NCBI RefSeq assembly: GCF_016859285.1
Contig: NC_053411.1
Coordinates: 18,782,722 to 18,846,721 of the forward strand
DNA length: 64,000 nt
Reading direction: 5' to 3'
Source: Xiphias gladius
Lineage: Eukaryota > Chordata > Actinopteri > Istiophoriformes > Xiphiidae
The notes under the pieces were generated by a model. It did not search any database. It was given only the letters and a program-made list of their open reading frames with translations, and had not been told where the DNA came from. Made by a program: the position numbers and the translations under genes. Positions 1-10,810 of this stretch are shown one piece after another; position 1 is the stretch's first letter; the number at the start of each line of letters is the position of its first letter.

Positions 1-990
1 ATATTTAGGTTGTTTTAAAAAAATAAAATAAAATTCCAGAAAAACTGAGCTCAGAGGTTAACAGGTAACAACAGGTGCAAGTGAGAACGACGATGCCTCA
101 TTTCAATGGTGTGTTGAAGCTTCTCTCCATATTAATGCTCAGTATTATGGACGCACTGATACCAATATTTACACACACACTAGTCAGTTTATTAGGGACA
201 CCCAGCTAAAACTAATGAGGTCTAATACAACAGTCCTGCAATAAATCCTGCTTCATGAAGGTTTTAATGTTCAGTCTTTATTGAAACTGTGTTAAAGACA
301 TGTGCCTGTTGATTAGCCTACCCTCGTTGAGTGGAATGGGGGTGGACAAAATGTTAGGAACACCTCTCAGTATAACCCAGTGAAGTTCAACAGCACCACA
401 GACTGCGGCTTACAAAATGATCAACACCCTTTAACACAGTATCAATAAAAACCTTCATGAAGGAGGCTTTATTGCAGGACTGTTGTATTAGACCTCATTA
501 GTTTTAGCTGGGTGTCCCTAATAAACTGACAACTGAGTGTATATTTGAAAGTTTAAAAAAAATCTGAGTGATAATTTGCTTTACACAATCCAAAAACATT
601 TTTGTTGAGGTTCCCTTAATTTTTTTTTTCCTTCGACCATGAAATGTGCTTGGTAGGACACTTTTTAAAGTTTAAAACAAACATGTCACTACTCACAGGT
701 AGGGATGTTGCTTTTTTTTGGACATTTTTCTGTATGTTCAAATATACTGGAATGCAGCCCAAATGATAAAACAGTGTCCCCTCTCTCTTATTTATCAGCG
801 GACCTCTGCTCCATATGTTAGACATACTTTTGACACAAAATGGCTAAATACACAGCCTCTGTTTGCCAAAAACAAACCACATTAAATAAGCGTTGTGTTT
901 ATTGTTTTCATGATTAAATTCAGCCCAGATTAATGGCAGGATAGCTACACAGTCAACATACTTGGGCACAAAGTAATTTTTGCTCCCCAG
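1..990. other. Flank or intron upstream of the zinc-finger exon
   Basis: No coding exon is recognisable here. The stretch holds one inverted-repeat element (about 171-541) and AT-rich sequence. It ends in a pyrimidine-rich run followed by CAG at about 988-990, which looks like a splice acceptor for the zinc-finger exon. Any upstream exons of that gene would lie outside the window. Confidence 0.5.
171..541. mobile_element. Non-autonomous element with about 85-bp terminal inverted repeats (MITE-like)
   Basis: The left arm (about 178-275) and right arm (about 440-541) are near-identical reverse complements. Both contain the block AGTTTATTAGGGACACCCAG and, further in, CTTCATGAAGG. The interior has no open frame, so this is a non-autonomous DNA element or foldback. 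A diverged partial copy lies at about 14785-14960. I could not define target-site duplications or the transposon superfamily by eye. Confidence 0.7.
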
Positions 991-2269
991 CAGCCCTGTT
1001 CACCATGTAGATGGTAACAGAGTGGACGTTCGGGCCGGCAGCTCAGCTTCACAACAACAGAAAATGGAGACTGATGATGAAGATGCCGCCGAGAGCGAAG
1101 TGGCCTCCAGTGATGACAAAGATGGAGACAAGGGATGTGACAGAGACGACGACTGGAAACCAGATCCTGACCTGCAGTCATCAAAGACAATGAGGAGGCG
1201 GGTGCCCAGAAGTTCTGTCGTGGAGAGGAGTAAAACGCCCTGTAAAGTCTGTGGAGTTTGGTACAGGGTACGGGGCAGCTTGATCAAACACGCATGGAGT
1301 CACGTGGATGAACCGCAGCGTGTTTGCGGAGTGTGCGGGGAGCATTTTGAATCTGTTGAAGAGTTGAAGAGACATCTTAGAAACTACCAAAAGACTCACG
1401 ACTGTTCATATTGTGGAAAGTCTTTCTCCACCGTCACTGGCCTCAACTGCCACACCACTCTCCACACAGGAAACAGGCCGTTTACATGTGATGTTTGCAA
1501 CAAAACCTTTGCTCACATGTCCAGCTTGAGTGTTCATCGTTGGGTCCATGTGGCGGACAAACCACACAAGTGTGATATTTGCCCAAAAGCGTTTGGTCTG
1601 AAGGCACAGCTCAAAGCTCACAGTAAGGTGCACACAGGTAGAGACAAGTACCACTGCAATATCTGTGGTAAATCTGTCTACGACCTCCGGTCTTTAACCC
1701 GCCACAAGGCAACTCACTCGGGGGAGAGACGTTACGGCTGTGAGGTTTGCGGGAAGCGTTTCAAAATTCCCAGCACGTTAAAGTCACACGAGAAGATCCA
1801 CACGGTCAGAGACAGGCCGTACCTCTGCCATATCTGCTGTAAAACCTTCCTCTCGAACTGCGGTTTAACGGCTCACATGAGGACGCACAGCAACGAGAGG
1901 CCGTTCATCTGCATCATATGTAGCAAAGGCTTCATATCCAACGGCGAGCTGAAGGCTCACATGCGAGTCCACACTGGCGAGGCGCCGTACGGCTGCTCCG
2001 AGTGTGGACGCTTTTTTAAACGCAAGACTCACCTGAACAACCACGTCAGGAGCCATTTGGGCATCAAACTGTTTGTCTGCGGAGTTTGTGGGAAAGCGTG
2101 TTCTCGCCAAGAACACCTGACCGTCCACATGAGAACTCACAACGGAGAGAGACCATACAAATGTTCCCTCTGTGACAAAGCCTTTACTCAGAGCCACTGT
2201 CTGAAAACACACATGAAGAGCCACCAGGCAGAAGAAAGCCAGTTTCTGAATCCAGCCGGTTCTGTCTGA
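991..2269 (+). CDS. C2H2 zinc-finger protein, 12 fingers (3' exon; 5' end uncertain)
   Basis: This is a probable nuclear DNA-binding protein. The frame is open from about 980 to the stop at 2267-2269. The first in-frame ATG is at 1064. A splice-acceptor-like pyrimidine run plus CAG at 988-990 suggests that this is the last exon and that the true start is upstream. An acidic N-terminal stretch (about 1064-1170) precedes twelve C2H2 fingers that run to about residue 415 of the open frame. Finger 2 has a widened His-His spacing (H-X7-H). Finger 11 lacks the usual aromatic after the second Cys. Linkers are TGE/NRP-like but degenerate. There is no KRAB, SCAN, BTB or ZAD domain in the visible part. 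I cannot assign an ortholog, because fish carry many such genes. The domain call is firm; the gene identity is not. Confidence 0.88.
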
Positions 2270-3406
2270 AAAGGACTGTATCAAACTTGTACTCTTCTTT
2301 AGTTATTCCTTGATCACGCAGTCGCTTTAAATCACCTTTTTTGTGGACAAAGTTCTTACGTAAGGCTGCTTGTGTTGAAACATTTTACATTTGAGTACTC
2401 TCGCTTCTTTTGTTAAATGAAAAGAAAACGTTCTTCTACAAAACCATTTATATTCCGGCAAGTGAAGTATTGTTTTGGAATTGATACTGAAAATGGTCAC
2501 ATGATACCCAGGTCTAGTTTTTGACAGAAAAAGAAACAAAGGAAAATTAATTCACAACAGTTTTAATGACAATTAGTTTTGGTATTGGTACTGAAATTTG
2601 TTTAAGTGGATAACTGAGCTAAATTTTTTGCTTTTCGCTGATTTTAATTGTCAATGAAATATCTGTTGGTTGGACAAAAAAATTTTTGAATCGCCTGGGA
2701 AACTGACATCTTAGACAGTAAATGGTTAGTCCGAAATAATTATCAGCTGCAGCCCTAAAAAAAGTTGAATGTATGATTTTTACAACTTTAAAGTTTAACT
2801 TACGGTGTTATGCTGACCCCAAGCCGGTAGCAGTATTAAGAGAAAAGTAATCAAGCTTTTTACACAAAATTACCACATACCTTTGATAGAAGTGCCATAT
2901 CAATCAGGTATATAGAGTTGTGCTGTACTTAATGTTGTATTTACTGCTTTCAGCTCATGTAAAGATCACAGTCGCAAACATAAATACTAGTTAAACTTTG
3001 TCTAGAAGGTGAAGTCGTGGCACTTCATGGAGATTAAGTCTTTTTCTTTGATTTCTCGCAGTGTGTTCAATGTTTCTTAATTCTCATTCCACTGTAGCTG
3101 ACATTGCATTCAGGGGGAGTGGGAAATGTGTCAATTTCACTCAATAATTCCTCATGTATAACTGTTTGGAAATTTGATGAATGTGACGTCAGAGCACTTC
3201 CAAATCCCAAGTGGTCCTGAATGCAGCATATGGTGCCTTAACGTGCATGTTTTCCTCAACGGGTGTCATTTAGCTTTTATCTGCTGATTTTACATTTTAC
3301 TGCTCAAGTGTATTTCACTGTAAAAGAACAAAAAGGTGCGCCTGCTTGTTTGCTATGCCAAATGTGACCATAATAAACTACATTCTGTAAAAAAAAAAAA
3401 AAAAAA
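2270..3406 (+). other. 3'UTR of the zinc-finger gene
   Basis: AT-rich non-coding sequence follows the stop codon up to a poly(A) signal at 3372-3377. About 12 nt further on is a genomic A-run (about 3389-3406). An A-run right at the expected cleavage site is also what a processed retrocopy would leave. The gene is convergent with the gltpd2-like gene, whose stop codon is only about 120 bp further right. Confidence 0.6.
3372..3377 (+). terminator. Poly(A) signal AATAAA
   Basis: Canonical hexamer about 1.1 kb after the zinc-finger stop codon, followed by an oligo-A run. Confidence 0.65.
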
Positions 3407-3525
3407 TCAAATGTTCTTTTGCTCAGCACCCCCTTTCGACTTTTTCAAACTTACGGTATTGACCTTCAGAGAACAAATGGAAGCATTATTTTACCGCATA
3501 CCTTCAGGGTGCTGAGGTCTGGCGG

Positions 3526-6500
3526 TCAGGGCAGCTCCAGCATGTTGTGTTCGGCCAGTATTTGCTGGGTTCGCGTGTGCACCAGCGTCAGGGCGCGGAT
3601 GATGACGCGCAGGACGGGCGCAGCCTCGCGCTGGCTCTGGACACACACCAGCTGCAGGAAGTACTGTCTGTCCGGGAGGGCAAGGAAGACGAACTCGGCG
3701 GCCTGACGGAGCACCCAGTGGTGGTGGGGGGCCAACGCCACCTTGTAGGCGTCCCTGGGGGAAGGAGGCAAAAGACAGACTGCAGATTTCTTCTAAGGGC
3801 GACGAGTGACGTTTACTCACTCAGGTTTTAAGCGACCTCAGCCAGGCCTAAAAACTTTTGTGCTATTTCAAGGTTTTTTCTTTTTTTTTTTAACTGCATG
3901 TTTTGAAAATAAGCCTTAAAAGGGGCGGATGGAAACGCAGTTAGTGATGAAGCGGTTACCTGCTCAGCTCACCGGGTGTTTTGTATTGTCCGTCTGCATC
4001 CGGTCCTTCAGCCAAACCCTCCAGCATCAGCTTCAACCACAGAAGCGATCGATGGAGCCTCAGCAGCGTCCTGCAGCCCGAATCTGTGCGACGGGAGAAG
4101 TCGACCACGCCCGCTTTTAGCTCGGCCTCCACCATGGATCGAACCGAACGATATGCCTCGAGAGGAAAAATGAAGAAAATCAATTCCAGACTAGATCTGT
4201 TCATATACAGGCACGTTTTTGCGACTCTCTTCTCCGTCTCACCCCGTTCTTGAGTCCGAATGATGCTGGGGTTTGTAGTCCAGTGTGGTCAGCTGGACCA
4301 TGTTCCCCATGAGCCTCTGCACTGTGTTTCAGTGACAGATCTCGTATCACTACAACCTTTTCGTTCACCTTCAGAGAGAAGAAACTGACCATCGTCCCGA
4401 GCGACTCCATGAACCTGAAGAAGAGACGGATGAGATCTCATCTGTACTTCTACCTTTGTGGGGACCAGGTGTCAGAGTTTAGGACCTCAGACTCCGAGTA
4501 TTTTTTTAGCGTTAGTGTCTTAACGTTTGGAATACGTTAGATCAGTGCAGTTTATCGAGGATAACAGTGTAAGGCTTCGGACAGCATCGCATGATTTGCG
4601 TATGCAATGGGAGGGGGGTAAAAATAAAGTTGGTTTGAAACATCCAGTGGTGGAAAGTGAGTAAGTGAGATTTTGATGTACTTCGTCTCCATTATATTTA
4701 AGAGGGAAATGCTGCACCTTTTCCTGCAATAAAATATATTTGATTAGTTAGTTAGTGACTTTGCAGATTCAGATTAGTAATGCAAAATACAGGATAAGAC
4801 TTTATTGATCTGTGGGAGGAAATTCACAAGCCCAGCAGTGTATAACGTAATTTGAATCAGCCCCATTGAAGTGAGCCACACAACTATAGAATTATATACA
4901 TTATTCTTTTAATCTTTATTATGAGGCTTTGTTGACCAAAAAATAAATAAACAAACACCGAAGCTCCCAATATCAGCATACAACTACATCATAGTGTGTT
5001 ATACTGCGTAATGAATGATGGATTAACTCATCATACTTTGTTCAGAGATGCTAAATTCAAAATGAAAGTGAAAAAGGTATTCGGTTATGTGTGTGTGTAC
5101 CTGAGGAGCTGATCCCAGCTCTGCAGGTACGGCTCCAGCAGGATATCGTCATCTTCTGACAGGCTGGACTTTAAATATTGCAGCAGACGCCAGGCCTGAA
5201 ACGACTGGCCAGGACACTCCTTTATGAGGGGCGGGGGTCCATTAGGCTCCACCCACCCCTCAGGCACCAATGGAGGTTCCGGCTGAAAGAGACAAAATAG
5301 ACCAAAGAATTTCACATAGAACACTTTTTATCTTTTATACTGTACATCACCATACTCATACCTTTACTTCTTTATTTTATGGAAAAATTAACATCTGTAT
5401 TTATCTACTCTAACTTTTGTGGAATTATTTTATTTTTATCTATTTAATGCTGCTACTCTGTTTATGTACATCCTGAGGCAACAAGTTTTTGATCAAAACA
5501 TTTAAACTGAAAAGAGAGAGAGGAGTTCTTGTATCTGTGTGAGGACCAAGAACCTTTTTTGCAAAATGAGGACATTTGGTCTGGTCCTCATCTTTCCAAA
5601 AAGCTGCTGATGGTGTCAGACTTAAATTTAGAATCTGGTTTAAGTTAAGGGCCCTGGATATTGGTTTCTTACAGTTTTGGTTATTTTACATTGTTTTTCT
5701 CCTTGGCTTTCTCATTCCTTTGACACTGGTTTGAATCTGATGAGTTGGTGAGTTTGAGTCTTAAACTCTTAATAAAATAAAACCCCTAAACTTTAAACTT
5801 GGTTGTTTCTTATTTAGTAATGAATATTTTAAGTTAAAGACATGATTTGCAACAAAGTTTTCAGGGGCTTTAGGGCTGGAGTTAAATACTGTATTATGTT
5901 AAGGATAGAAGAACAAACGTGTGTGTGTGTGTGTTACACCTACCGTTTGGCGGTAAAAACTCAAACATGGCTGCCAGGCGGTGCCACAGTCTGACACTCC
6001 AGCCTGAGCTGAAGAGAAACAAAATGAGTCATAAATAATAATAATACAAACATAAGTAATTCTTGGTTTTTATTAATGCCTCTTAAACTGCAGACAACAC
6101 AACTGCAGACTTATTATGATATAACCATTTCTTAACTTACACACAGAAGCTGACTGGCTGTTGATCTGTGTGCAGAGCTTAAACTGGGACAAACGCAGAG
6201 GGAACAACACAGTGAATGTGAAACGTTGATGTAAAAGCCGTTTTTGTTATATTTTGAAGTGAACAAGTTCCCGTTCTGTTGTTTAATAAAGACTCTGCTG
6301 CATCAGTGTTTAAATCGAATGTGGCTGTGTAGCAATGCAGTCATTTAAAAAAAAAAGGTAAACCGTTGATAAATACTCAGGGTCTCACACTTTCGAAAAA
6401 GTCCTCAGGTCTGCAGTGTTAACTGTTGGTATGGCGTTAATAAAGGGTCATAGGTTACTCAATTTCTAATGAGCTGTTAGCAAAAGTCAGTCACCTGCAG

Positions 6501-7474
6501 TTATAAAATGTATAAATTGTTAATAACAAGTTAATCAATAATCCATCAGGTCTGCAGCGGTAAATGTTAATAATCAGTTTCTAAATGAATTTAGGTCCAG
6601 ATGTCCTGCAGCTGTTTTCCAGTGGAGACGTCTCCCTCTTGAAAAAGATGGATGAACCACTAATACAGCCTTTATAAAAGGCGCCTTATCAGAAAACGGT
6701 ACCATTATTGCTTTACAAAGCGGAAATAAGCCATAGTACCGTATAGATGAACTCAACTTCTAGGTTGTTTGGTTGGTAACCACTGGTTAATGGTGGTTTT
6801 AAGACCCACGCTACCATCATGGCTACACTACTGGACAATGACTCAGCTATACGATGGATTGCGATGAACCTTTGATTCTGGTAGAACATCATCCCCTTTG
6901 ACTGATAAGTTACATTATTAATACTGACGCATCAATGTGTTTAGCAGCTACAACAGTAAAATGCTGTTAAGGTGGAGACAGTTTAGTCCACTGGTTCCCA
7001 ACCTAGGGGTGGGGCCCCTCCAGAGGGTCGTCAGATGATTCATGGGAGAGGACAGAAGAAGAAACAAAGTTCGGATTAAAATAAACAAATGAAACGTGAC
7101 AAGGAGCCACAACTAGACACTGATTTATCATAAAGGGTCACAAGGTTGGGAACATCTGGTTTAATCTCAAACAATATATCATACTTTATATGAGTTTTTA
7201 ATTTAAGTTGCTGAATAAATGTAGCGAAATAGAAGAATCAAGTAGCATAGAATGGAAATACTCAAGTAAAGTACAAGTACCTTAAACTTGAACCTGAGTA
7301 AATTATTATCTGCCACTGATAATGACCGAGTGAGCTACGGAGAGGTGGAGCCAACATGGCCGACCAGTTTCAGGGACACTCACGTAGCCAGAAGGAGCTG
7401 ATGAAGAAGAGCAGAGCCAATATGGCCGACAGCAGCAGGTAACGAAGCAGCATCGTCCGTCTGAAGAAGACCAT
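3526..7474 (-). CDS. gltpd2: GLTP-domain lipid transfer protein with N-terminal membrane anchor (gltpd2-like)
   Basis: Six exons with consistent phases: 7474-7384, 6008-5944, 5282-5101, 4414-4243, 4156-3960 and 3754-3526, giving 311 aa. The ATG sits in a strong Kozak context (GCCATGG). Residues about 9-29 form a hydrophobic helix, a signal anchor or signal peptide, as in GLTPD2 but unlike cytosolic CPTP. The GLTP fold occupies about residues 80-311 and tracks ceramide-1-phosphate transfer protein closely: LLEPYLQSW, FMESLGT, GCRTLLRLHRSL and the C-terminal LAEHNMLELP. The lipid-headgroup arginines appear as Arg199 and Arg203, and the headgroup His as His247. An acid equivalent to CPTP Asp56 is not obvious (LKVNEK), and an insert of about 25 residues follows that helix. 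The family transfers sphingolipids between membranes; the substrate here is inferred. The choice of gltpd2 over cptp rests mainly on the N-terminal anchor. Confidence 0.85.
4641..4830. repeat. Dispersed teleost repeat (AGTGGTGGAAAGTGAGTAAGT type)
   Basis: Starts CCAGTGGTGGAAAGTGAGTA. It is related to the copies at about 7190-7320, 27960-28340, 29280-29440 and 38800-38990, which share motifs for the phrase cagtggtggaagaagtac / acttaagtaaaagta. It is intronic in the gltpd2-like gene. I recall this as a common non-autonomous repeat in fish genomes; the family name is not assigned. Confidence 0.5.
6985..7320. repeat. Composite dispersed repeat in gltpd2 intron 1
   Basis: The block with CACTGGTTCCCAACCTAGGG, followed by an acttaag/acaagtac-type block, recurs near 28380-28480 and 29040-29440. 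It lies just inside the first intron of the gltpd2-like gene. Confidence 0.45.
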
Positions 7475-7552
7475 GGCGACCGCGACGCGCACAAAAATAC
7501 ACAAACATACACACTTTCCCTCTGAGACACACGAGTTAAAACAAACACATTG

Positions 7553-7558
7553 TTTATA
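7553..7558 (-). promoter_or_regulatory. TATA-like element upstream of gltpd2-like start
   Basis: TATAAA on the minus strand, about 80 bp upstream of the start codon at 7474. The position fits a short 5'UTR, but no transcription start can be seen from sequence. Confidence 0.35.
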
Positions 7559-8039
7559 AGCCCGCACTGGTCATCACCAGCTCTCTCTCTATTTTGTTGG
7601 GGTTAAAGGTCGTTTGCTTGCTCACTCCCACAGGTACTGGGCAAACACACACACGCACATCTCAGGACAACCTTCGCACTTGACCTTCGTCCTGCAGGAA
7701 GCTTATCTCAGCCTGTTTTATCACAAACACACAGTAATCCGACGTCTGATCTCTGACAGGACTTCACGGAACCTGGAGTTTGGGTTTGCTCAGGGGCGGG
7801 TTTAGAAACTTGGGAACCGAGTGAAAATGTGGTAAGACTCACATTCAAAGCCCTGGTTCTCTGCAATAATAGACTGTACATTATTAATAGTCACATCGTT
7901 GATTCAGTGTAACAACCAAAAAAAAACCAACTTGATGATATTAGTAAAAAGCAGCTATTTGTAACTCGTCCATTTTGGGAGGGTTTACTGCTCATCGGTG
8001 GAGCTTACAAAAGGAGCAGAGGCCAAGTGCTTCTATTGC

Positions 8040-8370
8040 ATCTTCTAGTTCACGTCAACATCCAAATCGTAGTTACAGCTAGAAAAACTAGCCAAAGTTC
8101 ACCGTAGTAGTATGATCTGTTCCAGAAGAGAGAAAACCTCGTTCAAAATCCCACTGACATTTGTAACTACACCAATAACTAAAAATTCGGCCTTGGAGTC
8201 CTTCTCAACAGCATGTCGTGTGAGGAAACACGGCCAATGTCATTGTTTATTCAACGTTTATGTTTTTTAGCTGCCTCTAACAAACACCATTTCCCATAAC
8301 CCCACATACTTTCGAAAATGATCTGTCATGCCTCAGAAGACGTGAGTCCATGAAGCAAGAAGGAGATGGG
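8040..8370. repeat. Dispersed repeat, copy 1
   Basis: Shares several blocks with about 11210-11560, including GACATTTGTAACTA and ACACCATTTCCCATAA, in the same order and orientation. The copies are diverged. No terminal repeats or coding capacity were seen. Confidence 0.45.
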
Positions 8371-8600
8371 ACCATAACTTCAACTGGTGAACCCTGTGGA
8401 AGAAAGCTGGAGGTTTTGCCAGTTCCTCTGGAGCCCCATCTAGTGGATGTCAGAAGAACTGCAGCTTAAGACACTTGGAACATTGTGGTATTCTTCTAGC
8501 CTGGTCCCAAACCTCTAGATCTCCTGTTGTATTGTTGGTGCCTGTTTCTTCAGATTAAGACACAAATACATATTATTCCTCCACCAAAAGATTCGGAAGC

Positions 8601-10810
8601 TTTATTTCTGAGGGAACAGCGCACTCTGCTTGTTTTGCGCCGTAGTACAATCGAGCACGTCGCTCATTAACCTCACAAAAGTCTCCAAAAACGGATGAGA
8701 ACATGATTTATTGATGGTAAAATGACACATGTAGCACCTGTAGCTTCGACAAAGATGTTGAAAGACGCATGATGGTTTCACTTTTTCATAAACAACTCCA
8801 ACACATCTGCAGCTCCGACTGAGCGATTGACTGATGTCTTTGGCAAATGAGGCAATGTTTTTTGTGCTTGTGCAAAAATATTTGTACATACTCGTGTGTG
8901 CTTGTGCGTATTTTTAAAGTAAAGCTACAGAATAAGGTTTTCATCATTATAAGACTAAAGGTTTTCTACGACTTCCGTACAAGAGGTATAGCTTTTTAAG
9001 GTAGAATAAGGATTTCCTTCAAATCCTTATTGCTAATATTGTTTGTTAATGCTTGAAGGGTAGATATGCAAAAGTAAAAGCTACGATTAAAGGGTTTAGT
9101 AGTTAAAAATAAGGGTTTTGTTGAGGTTCAGGTTTTGTCAAAAATATAGTAAGAATAAAGGATCTGTTGAAAACAATACAGGTGAAGGGTTGTGTTGAGG
9201 GACATTAAGGATTCGAGATTAGGGAGGGTAGAGGATTTTCTTTAAAAAATACAAAATAGACACATTTAAGAGCAATTGAAGAATGTGTAAAGGGTTTTGT
9301 TAGGGTGTTCAGACAGAATAAGGGACTGTAAAGGAAAGATCAAGGTTTTGTTCAGTCCTGATCCAGGATTATTGTACTATATTCATGGATGGCCATTTCT
9401 CATAACTAGGACCTTTCAGTCACTGAACGACGCATAAAATTAGTTCAAGTTTTCTTCCACCTTTAACTTTGCCTAAGAACATGACTGATTAGTTGATTTT
9501 ATCAATCAATGGAAAATTGCTCGGCAACTTGATAATCAATTAATCATTCATATAGCAAAAATGACAAAAGATTCTCCTGCTCAAGCTTCTCAAATATTAA
9601 TTTTTGCTTCTATGATGATTAAACACACATCTTTAGGTTTGGAGTCATTTACAGACAAAAGACTGAATATGACAACTTGGGCTTTGAGAAACTGTGATGG
9701 ATCAAACAATTGATTGAGAAAATAATCATTAGCCTCATGTGTATTTCATTTGTTCGTGTACATCTACACGTTTTTGGCTGATTGTCCCATATTCAAAAGG
9801 CTGTTTGAGGATTAAAACTTGGAGTCGTGAGCACTTAAAGTGAACATTCACGCTCCACCAGGTAGTAGAAAGGTGTGCCCCACGTCTCAAAAATGCCAAC
9901 ACACAGTACGCTTAACTCAACACTGCTTAGAAATCGGTTTTACCACCTGACCAAGATGAAAAAGTTGAAGTTTATGACAAGTTGAATTCAGCGTGAATAT
10001 TATTACTCATTTCCTTGTTTGGTCTATAAAGTGTCAGAAAATATTGAAAAAGCACAATTTCCCAATGGGACATCTTCTTCATGGCGTTTTGTTCAAGCAA
10101 CAGTTCAAAACACAAAGATGTTAAGCTTACTGTTACATTAGCCGAAGAATTAGCTTAACATCAAAAGATGAATCGACTGACTAATTGATATCTGACTAAT
10201 CGTTTTAGCCGTAATACCATGTGATGTCTCTTTTTTTATAGTGTATGGACCAACATGATTCTAGACAACGTGATTTAACTGTTTTATCAATTGTGTTACT
10301 CTTAAGTTCCTGTTGATCGTACGGTAATTAAATGAAACCAAGTGTCTGAGCTCAACTGTGTTAACATGAGTCCCAGGATGTCCCCAGTAATCAAGCGTGT
10401 CCTGATGAGCTCTGATAAACCTCCGCATGCTTGAAGTCTTAACGGGAACTTGGATATCATGGAAGTTATCGGAAATATATCACACAAGACCTGACTGCTG
10501 CAAATATCATAAGTGTGGGTACTGGGATGCAGCCTTGGCTTTAGGATTCAGAAATGCATTATGTCAGTGTGAGTCCTAACAGGTATAGAAGTACAAACAT
10601 GTACTACGTGATCGTCTGTACTGCTGTCTTTGTGAGGGCATATTTCAGTTTTTAACCATCAAAATGAGGACATTTCTGCGCTGTGAGGACATTTTGGCTG
10701 GTCCTCGCTACTTCAGAGGACCGTTTGAAGGTTAAGTCTTAGGTTGGTTAGGGTTAGGGGTCCTGACGAGTATAGAAGTACAAGTGTGTGTGCGTGTGTG
10801 TGTTTTGAGG
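8601..10810 (-). other. fbxo41: Probable long 3'UTR of fbxo41
   Basis: No ORF or splice-consistent exon lies between the fbxo41 stop codon at 10811 and a minus-strand AATAAA at 8606-8601. A 2.2-kb 3'UTR is plausible for this brain-expressed gene, but its extent is inferred only from the poly(A) signal. It contains an Alu-like-length TAATTGAT/AATCAATTAATCATT repeat copy (about 9480-9760) and a GAGGACATTT-type repeat (about 10630-10790). Confidence 0.45.
10630..10790. repeat. GAGGACATTT / GGTCCTCAC dispersed repeat
   Basis: Contains AAAATGAGGACATTTCTG, a block GGTTAGGGTTAGGGGTCCT, and then a GT-rich tail. Related copies occur at about 5515-5600, 16715-16856, 43225-43360 and 62930-63090. This is a common teleost repeat with a CA/GT tail. 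Confidence 0.5.

Larger units (their letters stand above)
7475..8600. other. Intergenic spacer between gltpd2-like and fbxo41
   Basis: The two minus-strand genes are arranged head to tail here. I see no exon. The region holds part of a diverged dispersed repeat (about 8040-8370) and a short CA/CG-rich tract at about 7640-7660. Confidence 0.5.
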
